DNA of 64,000 bases, taken from assembly GCA_965199975.1 (NCBI GenBank), contig OZ241340.1, positions 1,116,001 to 1,180,000 of the forward strand. The letters run 5' to 3'. The number at the start of each line of letters is the position of its first letter. Within the stretch, counting starts at the first letter, position 1. The stretch comes from JASLDZ01 sp965199975. Lineage in GTDB: Bacteria > Pseudomonadota > Alphaproteobacteria > Caulobacterales > Caulobacteraceae. The position numbers and the translations under genes were made by a program. The notes below the pieces were generated by a model. The model worked only from the letters and a program-made list of their open reading frames with translations, searched no databases and was not told the DNA's origin. Shown piece after piece: positions 51,308 to 59,951 of the stretch.

Positions 51308-51835
51308 ATGGTGCAGACGTCTTGCCGGGCGTGCGCGGCGCTCGCCCTGGCGCTCCTGGCCTGCACGGTCGCCTGTGTCCGCACGCAGAGCTCGACCTAC
51401 CGCTGGGGCGGCCGCGCCCACATGGGAAGCTTCCTGGTCGACATGGGCACGCTGCACCGCGCGGGCTCGCGCGTGGATTTCGACGTGCTGTTCGTCCCCA
51501 ACGCCACGGCGCAGAAGCCCGAACTGGGCAAGGTGTACACGCGCAACGGCGAGTGGATCGACTGTGCAAGCGGGCTGCAGGCGCAGAAGAGCTCGCAGCC
51601 GTACGCCAACGCCGGCCTGGGGGTCGGCGCCAAGGACGGCCCCGACGCGTCGCCCTCGCCGATCGAGCCGGGCACCACCTGGGCTTCGGTGCAGGCCCTC
51701 CTGTGCACCGGACGTAACGACCTGGACGATCCGCCGCTGACCGGAACCGACGCGCAGGTCGTCGCCAAGGCGCGCGCCCTGCTCGCCGCGCGCGCCGCCT
51801 CCGAACCGGCCTCCGGGCCCGCCGCCGGCCTCTGA
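51308..51835 (+). CDS. Hypothetical lipoprotein
   Basis: This 175-residue protein starts at ATG 51308 with a hydrophobic signal and a lipobox region LLACTVAC. The mature part reads SSTYRWGGRAHMGSFLVDMGTLHRAGSRVDFDVLFVP at its start and has two further Cys (IDCASGLQ and LLCTGRNDL). The C-terminal 30 residues are Ala-rich helix. The frame is open far upstream antisense to the peptidase gene, but that part is not coding. Function unknown. Confidence 0.7.
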   Translation: MVQTSCRACAALALALLACTVACVRTQSSTYRWGGRAHMGSFLVDMGTLHRAGSRVDFDVLFVPNATAQKPELGKVYTRNGEWIDCASGLQAQKSSQPYANAGLGVGAKDGPDASPSPIEPGTTWASVQALLCTGRNDLDDPPLTGTDAQVVAKARALLAARAASEPASGPAAGL

Positions 51836-51874
51836 CCGCTGGCGCGCGCCGCGCCGCGCTCGTACACCCGCCCC

Positions 51875-53263
51875 ATGAGCGCCGGCGTCTTCGACCTGTT
51901 CAAGCGCGGCGTGGGGCCCTCCTCGTCCCACACCATGGGCCCGATGACGGCGGCCAACCGCTTCACAGCGCTTCTGCGCGACGAGGGCGTGGTGGCGGAC
52001 TGCGCGCGGGTCACCTGCGTGCTCTACGGCTCGCTGGCGCTCACCGGTCGCGGCCACGCCACCGATCGCGCCGTGGTGCTGGGCCTGATGGGCTACGACC
52101 CCGCCACCCTCGACCCCGACGAGGCCGAGCGTGCGCTGTTGGCCGCCCGCGCCGCCCGCGCCATCCACCTGGGGGGCGACGGCGGCCCGGCGATCGACTT
52201 CGACGCGGCGCGCGACATCGCCTGGGAGGGCTTCACCCGCCTGGCCCGCCATCCCAACGCCCTGCGCCTCGCCGCCCTGGATGCGGCCGGCGCCGAACGC
52301 GCGGCGCGCACCTACTTCTCCATCGGCGGCGGCTTCGTGCTCGACGAGGCGCAGATGGAGCGCAACCTGCGCCCGGGCGACGACGCGGGCCCGCCGCTTC
52401 CCCACCCCTTCGCCAGCGGCGCCGAGCTCCTGGCGCGGGCCGAGGCGGCGGGCCTGACCATCGCCCAGCTGATGGCGGCCAACGAGTGCGCCACAGCCCC
52501 CCTCGCCGAGGTCGAGGCCGGGCTCGACGCCATCTTCGCCGCCATGGAGGCCTGCGTCGACCGCGGCGTGCGCACCGACGGCGTGCTCCCCGGCGGGCTG
52601 GACGTGCCGCGCCGCGCCAAGCGCATCCGCGACGAACTGCGCGAGCGGGCCGAGCGCCAGGTGACCGATCCCCTGGCCGCCATGGACTGGGTCAACCTCT
52701 GGGCCCTGGCGGTGAACGAGGAGAACGCCGCCGGCGGCCGCGTGGTCACCGCCCCCACCAACGGCGCGGCAGGCATCGTGCCGGCGGTGCTGCGCTTCTA
52801 CGACCGCATGTATGCGGGCACGGTGGAGGGGCGGCGCACCTTTCTTCTGACCGCCGCGGCCGTCGGCTCGCTCTACAAGCGCAACGCCTCGATCTCGGGC
52901 GCGGAGGTGGGCTGCCAGGGCGAGGTGGGCGTGGCCTGCTCCATGGCCGCCGCGGGCTTCTGCGCGGCGCTGGGCGGCACCAACGCCCAGGTCGAGAACG
53001 CCGCCGAGATCGGCATGGAGCACAACCTGGGCCTCACCTGCGACCCCATCGGGGGCCTAGTGCAGATCCCCTGCATCGAAAGGAACGCCATGGGCGCCAT
53101 CAAGGCCATCGACGCCGCGCGCCTGGCGCTCCTGGGCGACGGGCGCCACTCCGTCAGCCTCGACAAGGTGATCGCCACCATGAAGCGCACCGGCGAGGAC
53201 ATGAAGGAGATCTACAAGGAGACCTCGCTCGGCGGCCTGGCCGTCAACGCCATCGAGTGCTGA
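51875..53263 (+). CDS. sdaA: L-serine ammonia-lyase (iron-sulfur type)
   Basis: SdaA deaminates L-serine to pyruvate using a [4Fe-4S] cluster. The 462-residue single-chain form starts with the beta domain motif SVFDLFKRGVGPSSSHTMGPM (here beginning AGVFDLF). The cluster Cys residues lie in VGCQGEVGVACSMAAAGF, LTCDPIGGLVQ and IPCIERNAMG near the C terminus. Normal length and intact. ATG 51875 is the family start. Confidence 0.96.
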   Translation: MSAGVFDLFKRGVGPSSSHTMGPMTAANRFTALLRDEGVVADCARVTCVLYGSLALTGRGHATDRAVVLGLMGYDPATLDPDEAERALLAARAARAIHLGGDGGPAIDFDAARDIAWEGFTRLARHPNALRLAALDAAGAERAARTYFSIGGGFVLDEAQMERNLRPGDDAGPPLPHPFASGAELLARAEAAGLTIAQLMAANECATAPLAEVEAGLDAIFAAMEACVDRGVRTDGVLPGGLDVPRRAKRIRDELRERAERQVTDPLAAMDWVNLWALAVNEENAAGGRVVTAPTNGAAGIVPAVLRFYDRMYAGTVEGRRTFLLTAAAVGSLYKRNASISGAEVGCQGEVGVACSMAAAGFCAALGGTNAQVENAAEIGMEHNLGLTCDPIGGLVQIPCIERNAMGAIKAIDAARLALLGDGRHSVSLDKVIATMKRTGEDMKEIYKETSLGGLAVNAIEC

Positions 53264-53322
53264 GGCTGCGCGCGCCTTGCCCGCGCGGCGTCGCCTCCCT
53301 ATGACGCCGGTCCGGCGGCGCG

Positions 53323-53398
53323 GAGCCTGTAGCTCAGCTGGTAGAGCACGTGACTTTTAATCATGGGGTCGTGGGTTCGAACCCCACCGGGCTCACCA
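53323..53398 (+). tRNA. tRNA-Lys(TTT)
   Basis: The cloverleaf folds fully: acceptor GAGCCTG/CGGGCTC with one GT pair, D stem GCTC/GAGC, anticodon stem CGTGA/TCATG (one GT pair) around loop CTTTTAA with anticodon TTT (53356-53358), five-base variable loop, T arm GTGGG-TTCGAAC-CCCAC. The CCA end is encoded. A decayed fragment of foreign type follows, consistent with use as an integration site. Confidence 0.97.
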
Positions 53399-53598
53399 CC
53401 GCGCCGCCGCCTTCCTCATGAGGCAAGGGTTTGCGAGATCGATTGTCAAACCCAATGCCCGGATCTGACAATCTTTGTTCCCGCTTCATTCCAGAATAGA
53501 CGAGCGCTGTCTGGCGCACGCGGCGTCTGCTGAGCGCTTGATCCGCCGCAGCGGCATAGCGCGCACGCTCGCTCAGCGTTTGTGGCCAGTGGTAGCGG

Positions 53599-53847
53599 CT
53601 ATTTTCGAGGCGGATGCCCGACCTTCGCGAGCCGCCGAGATCGGGCCTTCCTGAAACCATGCGGCGGGCGACCGTCGAGGAGCTTGTGCGCGATCTGATA
53701 GGCGATGCGCGACTTGCCCGTGCCGGTGGCCAGCGATACCCCGCCGTTCCTGGCCGACTCGCCAGGTCCAAGAGGCTGGGCCGCCGCGCAGACGCCTCGT
53801 GTCCACCGCTTGAGCCTGCGCAACAGAGATGCGGGTATCGGAAGCAA
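53599..53847 (-). pseudogene. Relic of an HsdR-type helicase gene
   Basis: The 590-base stretch between tRNA-Lys and the PAS-LuxR gene has no intact gene. On the minus strand, near 53676-53752, one frame reads GGVSLATGTGKSRIAYQIAHKLLDG, a helicase Walker A segment of the kind found in type I restriction R subunits (pattern ATGTGKT-x-x-AFQIAWKL). Flanking residues turn Arg-rich and lose similarity. This is a short leftover of a restriction or mobile-island gene, not a functional enzyme. I see no integrase and no second copy of the tRNA 3' end in the window. The AT content around 53400-53500 is higher than in neighbours. Confidence 0.55.
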
Positions 53848-53987
53848 CCGCTGAGCGGTCGACGGATTTCAGGAAAGCCGTTATCTCCCAGGGGATCGCT
53901 TCCTTGCGCATGCAACGCGCGTGATCAGAAACCGCCGTTCCCGGGAAGTTCGAGCCACCCGCCCGCGGCGCGTGCTAGGAGCGACCT

Positions 53988-55493
53988 ATGCCCGATGCTC
54001 GGCCAAGCGAGACTGACGAGCCGGATCGACCGCAACTGCGGCGCATCGTCGAGGGGCTTAGCGAGGGCGTCATCCTCATCGAAACTGACCGGCGGATGAT
54101 CTGGGCGAACAACGCGGCGCTGAAGATGCACGGGGTGCGCGAGCGCGCCCAGCTCGGCGCCACGGTCGATGCCTATGTCGAACGCTTCAAGCTGCAGCGG
54201 CGCGACGGCAAGCGCCTGGAACGCCGCGACTATCCCGCCGAGCGCTTGTGCCGTGGAGAGGAATTCTCCGACCTCGTCGTCCACCTGGCCGATCCCGCAG
54301 ACCCGGCGCTGGACTGGTTCCACAAGGTGCGCGGGCTGACGCTGATGGACGAGCGCGGCGCGCCCGATTGCTACGCGCTCGTCATTAGCGATGCGACCGA
54401 AGCGTTCGAGGCGGAGGAGCGATTTGAGCGCATGTTCAGCGCCAATCCCGCCCCGGCGGTGATCGTGCGCATCTCCGACCTGCGCTACGTGCGGGTGAAT
54501 CAGGGCTTTCTGGAGATGACAGGCTACCGGCGCGAGGACATCGTCGGCCGCAGCCTCTACGACTTCGATATCCTTGACGGGGCCGAGCGTAAGGAGATCT
54601 CCAAGGCGAGGCTCGCCGAGTGGCGCACGGTGCCGCAGATGGAGGCCGAGCTGAAGGCGCCGGACGGCGGCCTGCAGCTGGTGATCATGGCCGGTCATCC
54701 CGTGGAGTTCGGCGTCTCGCGCTGCATGATCTTCACCTTCGCCGACCTTGAGCCGCGACGGCGCGCCGAGGCCGCGCTGCGCCAGAGCGAGGAGCAGTTC
54801 GCGAAGACCTTCCGCCTGGCGCCCGTGCCCATGACGCTCTCCAGCCTGGACGGCCACCGCATACTGGACGCCAATCACGCCTTTCTGCAGCTCACGGGCT
54901 GGAGCTATGAGGCCGTGATCGGCCGGCGGCCGGGCGAGATCGAGATGTGGGATTCGTCGGCCACCCGCCGTCAGGTGGAGGCGCAGCTCGCCGACACGGG
55001 CGCGCTGAAGGGTTGCGAGCTGAGGCTGAAGACCAAGGACGGCGAGCTGGTCGACTGCCTGCTCTCGGCCGAGAGCACCACGCTGCGCGGTGAGCCCTGC
55101 GTGATGTCGGTGTTCCAGGACATCACCGACCGCAAGCGGACCGAAACTGACCTGATCACCGCCATCGAAGCGGCGATGCAGGACTCTTCATGGCTCAGCC
55201 GCAAGATCATGGACAAGTTGGCCGCTCTGCGTTCACCTCGGTCCGACGGGAGGGGCGGGGCGCCGCCGGCCGAGGACCTGACCCCGCGCGAGCGCGAGGT
55301 GCTGGCGCTGATCGCCGAGGGGCGCAGCGATGCGAAGATCGCCGAGGCGCTCTCGCTCAGCCGCAACACCGTGCGCAATCACGTGGCGCGGCTATACGCC
55401 AAGATCGGCGCCCACAATCGCGCCGAAGCCATCGTTTGGGCGCGGGACCGCGGCCACTCCACCGCCACGGCGACGAAAGCGGCTTCTCGTTAA
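53988..55493 (+). CDS. PAS-domain LuxR-type transcriptional regulator
   Basis: This 501-residue regulator appears to have three PAS domains (about 18-125, 142-250 and 270-385, each containing an N-x-A/G-F-like core such as NQGFLEMTGY and NHAFLQLTGW) and a C-terminal LuxR helix-turn-helix (about 425-485) with LTPREREVLALIAEGRSDAKIAEALSLSRNTVRNH. No receiver or kinase domain is present, so it probably senses a ligand, redox or light cue directly. It precedes a group of stress-protein genes, and may regulate them. Confidence 0.9.
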   Translation: MPDARPSETDEPDRPQLRRIVEGLSEGVILIETDRRMIWANNAALKMHGVRERAQLGATVDAYVERFKLQRRDGKRLERRDYPAERLCRGEEFSDLVVHLADPADPALDWFHKVRGLTLMDERGAPDCYALVISDATEAFEAEERFERMFSANPAPAVIVRISDLRYVRVNQGFLEMTGYRREDIVGRSLYDFDILDGAERKEISKARLAEWRTVPQMEAELKAPDGGLQLVIMAGHPVEFGVSRCMIFTFADLEPRRRAEAALRQSEEQFAKTFRLAPVPMTLSSLDGHRILDANHAFLQLTGWSYEAVIGRRPGEIEMWDSSATRRQVEAQLADTGALKGCELRLKTKDGELVDCLLSAESTTLRGEPCVMSVFQDITDRKRTETDLITAIEAAMQDSSWLSRKIMDKLAALRSPRSDGRGGAPPAEDLTPREREVLALIAEGRSDAKIAEALSLSRNTVRNHVARLYAKIGAHNRAEAIVWARDRGHSTATATKAASR

Positions 55494-55518
55494 GAAAACC
55501 GCACCGCCTGGCGCCGTT

Positions 55519-55570
55519 GCACCCCTTTCATGGGTGCGAACGCATCTTCGTGGCGAGTTGACGCACCCCT
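55519..55570. promoter_or_regulatory. Hairpin and GCACCCCT direct repeats before glsB-like gene
   Basis: GCACCC-CTTTCAT-GGGTGC forms a 6-base stem at 55519-55537 shortly after the LuxR-type stop, and GCACCCCT recurs at 55563-55570. The hairpin could end the upstream transcript; the repeats could be regulator sites. A very similar palindrome lies at 63366-63383. Confidence 0.35.
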
Positions 55571-55611
55571 AGCTTCGGTCCGTCGGGATCAGCCCGGCGC
55601 GGGAGGTGCGC

Positions 55612-55869
55612 ATGTCTATCCTGGCCTGGATCATACTTGGCTTGATCGCCGGCTTCATCGGAAGCAAGCTCGTCAACAAGACTGGCGAAGGACTCGTGCT
55701 TGACCTCGTGCTCGGCATCGTCGGCGCGTTGGTCGGCGGCTTCCTGTTCAACATGTTCGGCGCGAGCGGTGTCACCGGTCTGAACCTCTACAGCCTGCTC
55801 GTCGCCGTAATAGGCGCCGTCGTGGTCCTGGTCGTCTATCACATGATCTTTCGTCGCCGGACGATCTGA
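55612..55869 (+). CDS. GlsB/YeaQ/YmgE-family stress membrane protein
   Basis: This 85-residue protein of the transglycosylase-associated (GlsB/YeaQ/YmgE) family has three hydrophobic helices with Gly motifs: WIILGLIAGFIGSKLV, LDLVLGIVGALVGGFLFNMFG and LLVAVIGAVVVLVVYHMI. The family is induced in general stress. ATG 55612 is chosen over the in-frame GTG at 55606 because GGGAGG lies six bases upstream. First of four consecutive small stress-type genes. Confidence 0.9.
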   Translation: MSILAWIILGLIAGFIGSKLVNKTGEGLVLDLVLGIVGALVGGFLFNMFGASGVTGLNLYSLLVAVIGAVVVLVVYHMIFRRRTI

Positions 55870-55946
55870 AGCTTGGGCCACGGTGGCGGCGAGACCGTCG
55901 CACACATCCTCATATCAACTTACGCTCAACCCTGAAGGAGACGATG

Positions 55947-56123
55947 ATGGACAAGAACCGTGTGGCGGGCGCCGCCGACAAGGTCAAAGGTTCAATGAAG
56001 GAGGCCGCTGGCAAGGCTACAGGCGACGCCAAGCTGCAGGCCGAGGGCAAGGCCGACAAGGCGGGCGGCGCCGTGAAGAGCGCGGTCGGCGGCTCGGCCG
56101 ACGCGCTCAAGGGCGAAAAGTAG
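55947..56123 (+). CDS. CsbD-family stress protein
   Basis: This 58-residue hydrophilic protein has the CsbD pattern: DKNRVAGAADKVKGSMKEAAGKATGDAKLQAEGKADK followed by Gly/Ala-rich helical repeats to ALKGEK. CsbD proteins are general stress proteins of unknown mechanism. The AAGGAG site is six bases before this ATG; another ATG lies directly in front of it. Confidence 0.9.
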   Translation: MDKNRVAGAADKVKGSMKEAAGKATGDAKLQAEGKADKAGGAVKSAVGGSADALKGEK

Positions 56124-56257
56124 CCTGATCGCCGGGGGCCGCGCGCGGTCCCCGGCGCACGAACTTCTCCCGCTTGGCGGGCCAACACCGCAACGCAGCG
56201 CCGGCGACTGTTCGCAGATCGCGACGGGCGCGCACATGACATCCGAAGGAGTACTCA

Positions 56258-56872
56258 ATGACCCAGACCCTCACCGGACTCTTCGACCTCTACGCCGACG
56301 CCGAACGGGCGGTCCGCGATCTCGAAGCCGCGGGCGTGCCTCACGGCGACATCAGCGTGGTGGCCAACAACGCCCGTGGCGACCATCCGGCCGCCGCGCG
56401 GGACGGCGCGGCCACGGCCGCGGACGCCGGAAAGGGCGCAGGCCTCGGCGCGGTGGTCGGCGGAGCGAGCGGCTTGCTTGCAGGGCTGGGGCTGCTCGCC
56501 ATTCCTGGCGTCGGCCCCGTAGTGGCGGCCGGGTGGCTGGCCTCGACCGCCGTGGGCGCCCTGGCGGGCGGCGCGGTCGGCGCGGCTGCGGGCGGCATCG
56601 TCGGCGCGCTGACGCACGCCGGCGTCCCCGAGGAGGACGCCCATGCCTACGCCGAAGGCGTGCGCCGCGGCGGCACGCTGGTCACTGCGCGCGTGGCCGA
56701 CGAGGCGGCGCCCGCCGCCCGCGCCATCCTCTCAGACGACCGCCGCGCGGTGAACATCGGCGAACGCCGCAACGCCTATCGCCAGGAGGGCTGGAGCCGT
56801 TTCGACGAGTCCGCCCCCGCCTACACCGCCGACCAGGTCGACGCCGAGCGCACCCGCTACGGCCGCGTCTGA
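56258..56872 (+). CDS. General stress protein with YflT-like domain
   Basis: This 204-residue protein has an N-terminal YflT/GSP17M-like domain (TLTGLFDLYADAERAVRDLEAAGVPHGDISVVAN), a Gly/Ala-rich hydrophobic middle (about 60-125) with repeated glycine zippers likely to enter the membrane, and a charged C-terminal tail (about 140-204) including RRAVNIGERRNAYRQEGWSRFD. This layout is common among bacterial low-complexity stress proteins. GAAGGAG precedes the ATG. Confidence 0.82.
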   Translation: MTQTLTGLFDLYADAERAVRDLEAAGVPHGDISVVANNARGDHPAAARDGAATAADAGKGAGLGAVVGGASGLLAGLGLLAIPGVGPVVAAGWLASTAVGALAGGAVGAAAGGIVGALTHAGVPEEDAHAYAEGVRRGGTLVTARVADEAAPAARAILSDDRRAVNIGERRNAYRQEGWSRFDESAPAYTADQVDAERTRYGRV

Positions 56873-56897
56873 GCCTCGAGACACAAAGGAGCATACC

Positions 56898-57452
56898 ATG
56901 GGTAAAACTCTCACTTCCCTGCTGGCGTTGGCCGCCGGACTCTCGATCTCGGGCGCCGCCCTGGCCCAGGCCTCGGGCGGACCTGACGCCAAGGGCAACG
57001 CGCCGTTGAAGCCCGCCCATACCGTCAATGACGGGACGGCCAAGCGCGGCGCCAATTCCTTCACCGAGAACCAGGCGCAAGAGCATATCGAGAAGTCCGG
57101 CTTCAACGCGGTGACCGGCCTCGCCAAGGGCGACGACGGCGTGTGGCGCGGCCAGGCGATGCGCAACGGCGTGACCACCGACGTGGCCATGGACTTCAAG
57201 GGCAACGTTTCGACATCTGGCGGAATGTCTCCCCATGCGCCGGGAGCTATGTCGACGACACGCACCACATCGGTGACGCGTTCGCATGGCTCGTCGGCGG
57301 CGGTCGCTTCGGCCCATCATCGACATCGTCACCATCACGTGGCGTGCTCCAATCCTGCGCCGAACGGGGCCGCGTGTTCGGGTGTCGACCACAATCTCAA
57401 CGGGATCTCCGACCGTGAGGACCGGGCGGTCGGATCCAGCGCGCATCCTTGA
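56898..57452 (+). CDS. Exported PepSY-like protein with His-rich tail
   Basis: This 184-residue protein has a cleavable signal peptide (cleavage after ALAQA near 25) and a PepSY/BON-like core (about 50-105: SFTENQAQEHIEKSGFNAVTGLAKGDDGVWRGQAMRNG). The C-terminal Ser/His-rich tail contains HHRHRHHHV and two Cys flanking NPAPNGAA. The His run suggests metal binding. AAAGGAG precedes the ATG. It ends the stress-gene run. Confidence 0.8.
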   Translation: MGKTLTSLLALAAGLSISGAALAQASGGPDAKGNAPLKPAHTVNDGTAKRGANSFTENQAQEHIEKSGFNAVTGLAKGDDGVWRGQAMRNGVTTDVAMDFKGNVSTSGGMSPHAPGAMSTTRTTSVTRSHGSSAAVASAHHRHRHHHVACSNPAPNGAACSGVDHNLNGISDREDRAVGSSAHP

Positions 57453-57630
57453 CCTGAGGCTGCGGCGCTGGGGCCAATCCCACGCGGATTGGCCCCGGCG
57501 CTCCTCGGTGGCCTTTGCGCGTACTGGCGACAGGCGTCGCCCGCATCAGACGGTTAGAAGGCGCCAACTAGTCGTAAGATTGACTTGCGCCTGGAAGTTG
57601 TCGTTCTTCCACGAACTGACTAAGTCAGGC

Positions 57631-58806
57631 TTAAGATCTGAGCCAATTATTCATCGGCGCGCTTGCCTCCTTTTGGTCGTATAAGTGTCGATTTGCGTGA
57701 TACTGTATATTGATGTTGTGGCTCAGGTTGAAATCACGGATAAAGTCCGAGATTTCTTCAGCCGTCGAATGCAGGATGCCATCGATCAGGTGACTGAAGC
57801 CGATCTCGGTCACCTCGGGCTCGCCGCGGATCATCGATCGCTGCAGCAGGGCGTGAGCGACCGTCGCCAGGACCGCGCGCCGCCAAGGGTCGTCGATGAG
57901 CACCTCGAAGTCTGGCGCTGTGATCGGAAAATAGAAGGACGAGGAGACGATGCTCGACTCGACCGGCAGCGAATAGATCAGCCGGCCAGCGACGTCGTCG
58001 ACGTGCGGCTCGTAGCCTTCGCCCATCAGCCGCTTCGTGGGCGGGAAGCTTTCGTCATATGACCGCAGAGTTTCCGAGATGGAGGCGCAGGGAGCCCCGA
58101 AGGCGTCGACAAGGGCGCGCAGCACGGCCACGTTGCGCCGCTGCGCCTCGACGTATTCGCACCAGCCAGGCTTGCCGCGCCCTCCGGGATAACCGCCGCG
58201 CCCTTCAGCTATGCCGGCGCTGATCAATCGCCCCTTGGCGCGCTTGAACATCTCCTGCGCGCTGTGCGGCGGCGGCTCAACGCGCCAAACCTCGCGTGGG
58301 AACGCATCGCGTACGAGCGCGGGCAGGTAGGCGCATAGCGCCTCGAAGGCTGCGTCCGCAGGCGCAGGGCGATCGTGCGGCTGCGCCCGTCCGGGCTGCG
58401 CACTCGGCGGCTCGCCCCCGGGCGTCGGGCGCGCCAGGAGAAGGCCGCCTCCGACAACGGCGAAGACGCCGCCCAGCCCGGCCAGCCCCAGGGCGGTTCC
58501 CCACAGCGCGCCGAAGGTGTCCAGGCTGGGCGGAACCTGCGGATCGTGCGGGTCGTAGCGGACCGTGACGCGGTCGCCGACGCGCTGGGTGACCTCGCCG
58601 CCCTGCGGGTAGGTCCGCGTCTCCCCCGCGCGTGTGGTGAAGCGAACATACGGATGGTGCACGCCGTAGTCCTCGGCGACGACGAGGCCGGGCGCGGTCG
58701 CGCTGCGGGCGATGAAGCGATGCGTCTCCCGGGCGTCGTAGATCGCCCCCGCCATGACGGCGAGCCCGATCGGGAGGAACACCGCGCCCTTCCAGCGCTG
58801 CGACAT
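57631..58806 (-). CDS. DUF3592-domain protein with unknown C-terminal region
   Basis: This 391-residue protein has two membrane helices (about 8-24 and 100-125) flanking a DUF3592-like beta domain (TAPGLVVAEDYGVHHPYVRFTTRAG and RVTVRYDPHDPQVPP). A cytoplasmic C-terminal region (about 150-391) has no recognised domain, with segments SYDESFPPTKRLMGEGYEPHVDD and HALLQRSMIRGEPEVTEIGFSHLIDG. The final 40 codons are distinctly AT-rich compared with the rest. The start abuts the stop of the upstream gene. It is the last gene of a six-gene minus-strand cluster. Confidence 0.75.
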   Translation of the reverse strand: MSQRWKGAVFLPIGLAVMAGAIYDARETHRFIARSATAPGLVVAEDYGVHHPYVRFTTRAGETRTYPQGGEVTQRVGDRVTVRYDPHDPQVPPSLDTFGALWGTALGLAGLGGVFAVVGGGLLLARPTPGGEPPSAQPGRAQPHDRPAPADAAFEALCAYLPALVRDAFPREVWRVEPPPHSAQEMFKRAKGRLISAGIAEGRGGYPGGRGKPGWCEYVEAQRRNVAVLRALVDAFGAPCASISETLRSYDESFPPTKRLMGEGYEPHVDDVAGRLIYSLPVESSIVSSSFYFPITAPDFEVLIDDPWRRAVLATVAHALLQRSMIRGEPEVTEIGFSHLIDGILHSTAEEISDFIRDFNLSHNINIQYHANRHLYDQKEASAPMNNWLRS

Positions 58807-59838
58807 CTAGCGGCTCTCCGGGGCGGCGGCGTCCTGCAGCGTCGCGAGGCGCCGCGACAGGCGCCACGCCATCAGCCCCGCCACGAAGGCGACCGAGCCG
58901 GCGACGTCGATCCAGACGAAGCCCGCGACCCAGTCGGGGCCTGGTGCGACGCCGTGCAGCGGCTGCCGCTCGAGCACCCTCACTTGCGCGGCGAGGGGCA
59001 GGCCCGCGGCGCGCATCGCCTGGTCGAGCCAGGGCGCGAGCCCGGCCCGCACCGCGCCCTCCCGCGGTCCCGGCGGATCGAACCGGTTCGCGTCGGTGGG
59101 CGGATCGTCGGGCAGGAGAGCGTCCTTCTCCAGCACCTCGACAAGGTCGCCGGCGCGCCAGCTCGGGTCGGTGAGGGGAATGTAGGTGTCTCGATAGTGC
59201 GTCTGGCGCACATGGCTGTCGAAGCTCCAGGCCGCCTGGGGCTGAGCGATGACGCCGACGATCCGAGCGAACCGTGGCAGGTGGGCGCCGGGCGCGAGCA
59301 GCTGGGCGCGGGTGAGCGTCGCGAGCGGTCTGCCAGCGTCGGGCCCGCCATGTCGCGCGATCAGCAAGCCCAAGCTCCCGCTCGCCACCGCCAGGGCCAC
59401 GATCGCCAGGCTCAGGCGCAGCGCCATCCTCGTCGTGTCGAGCTGGCGGGCGGGGGAGGGGACGAAGCGCGGGTGGCGCGTGGGATCGAAGGCGTCCTGG
59501 GCGCCGAGCGTCATCGGGTGATCGACGTCGCGCGGCCGGCGCAGCACCCAGACGGTCGGCAGCGCGAACAGGCCCAGGCCGAGCGCCGCCGACAGGATCG
59601 GGCTCTCGGCGCCCATAAGACGGAGCTCCAGGCCGCTGAGCACGCCGAAGGGGCCGATCCGCAAGGCGGCCCCAACGCTGGCCGAGGCGATGGCCACCAC
59701 GAGGTAGGCGGTCATGGCCAAAAGGCCCCTGGTGCGCCGCCGGATCCAGGCCTCGTCGACGCCGCCCCGCCCCTCGACGAGATCCAGGAGATGGCCGTTG
59801 ATGGTGTCGGCGAAGACGGGCCGGCGGGATGTCTTCAT
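58807..59838 (-). CDS. Hypothetical multi-pass membrane protein
   Basis: This 343-residue protein has four likely membrane helices: about 42-62 (MTAYLVVAIASASVGAA), 78-97 (ILSAALGLGLFALPTVWVL), 140-162 (LSLAIVALAVASGSLGLLI) and 310-328 (FVWIDVAGSVAFVAGLMAW). The large loop between the last two (about 165-305) contains a strand-rich piece (FARIVGVIAQPQAAWSFD, YIPLTDPSWRAGDLVEVLEKDA). No family recognised. It is flush against the following DUF3592 gene, suggesting joint action. Confidence 0.7.
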   Translation of the reverse strand: MKTSRRPVFADTINGHLLDLVEGRGGVDEAWIRRRTRGLLAMTAYLVVAIASASVGAALRIGPFGVLSGLELRLMGAESPILSAALGLGLFALPTVWVLRRPRDVDHPMTLGAQDAFDPTRHPRFVPSPARQLDTTRMALRLSLAIVALAVASGSLGLLIARHGGPDAGRPLATLTRAQLLAPGAHLPRFARIVGVIAQPQAAWSFDSHVRQTHYRDTYIPLTDPSWRAGDLVEVLEKDALLPDDPPTDANRFDPPGPREGAVRAGLAPWLDQAMRAAGLPLAAQVRVLERQPLHGVAPGPDWVAGFVWIDVAGSVAFVAGLMAWRLSRRLATLQDAAAPESR

Positions 59839-59951
59839 GATCGGCGCATCGCCGCCACAGGCTCACGTGTGCGCGCCGTCATGTCGAGCCCGTTCGCATC
59901 GGGCGCACGGTGCGGTCCTCGCATCGCCTGGCATCGTCGGTGCGACCCGGA

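Noticed and set aside
53361..53915. Minus-strand frame across tRNA-Lys ending in a VGFEPTTP-like peptide
   Set aside because: That C terminus is the well-known artefact of translating the antisense of a tRNA T-arm.
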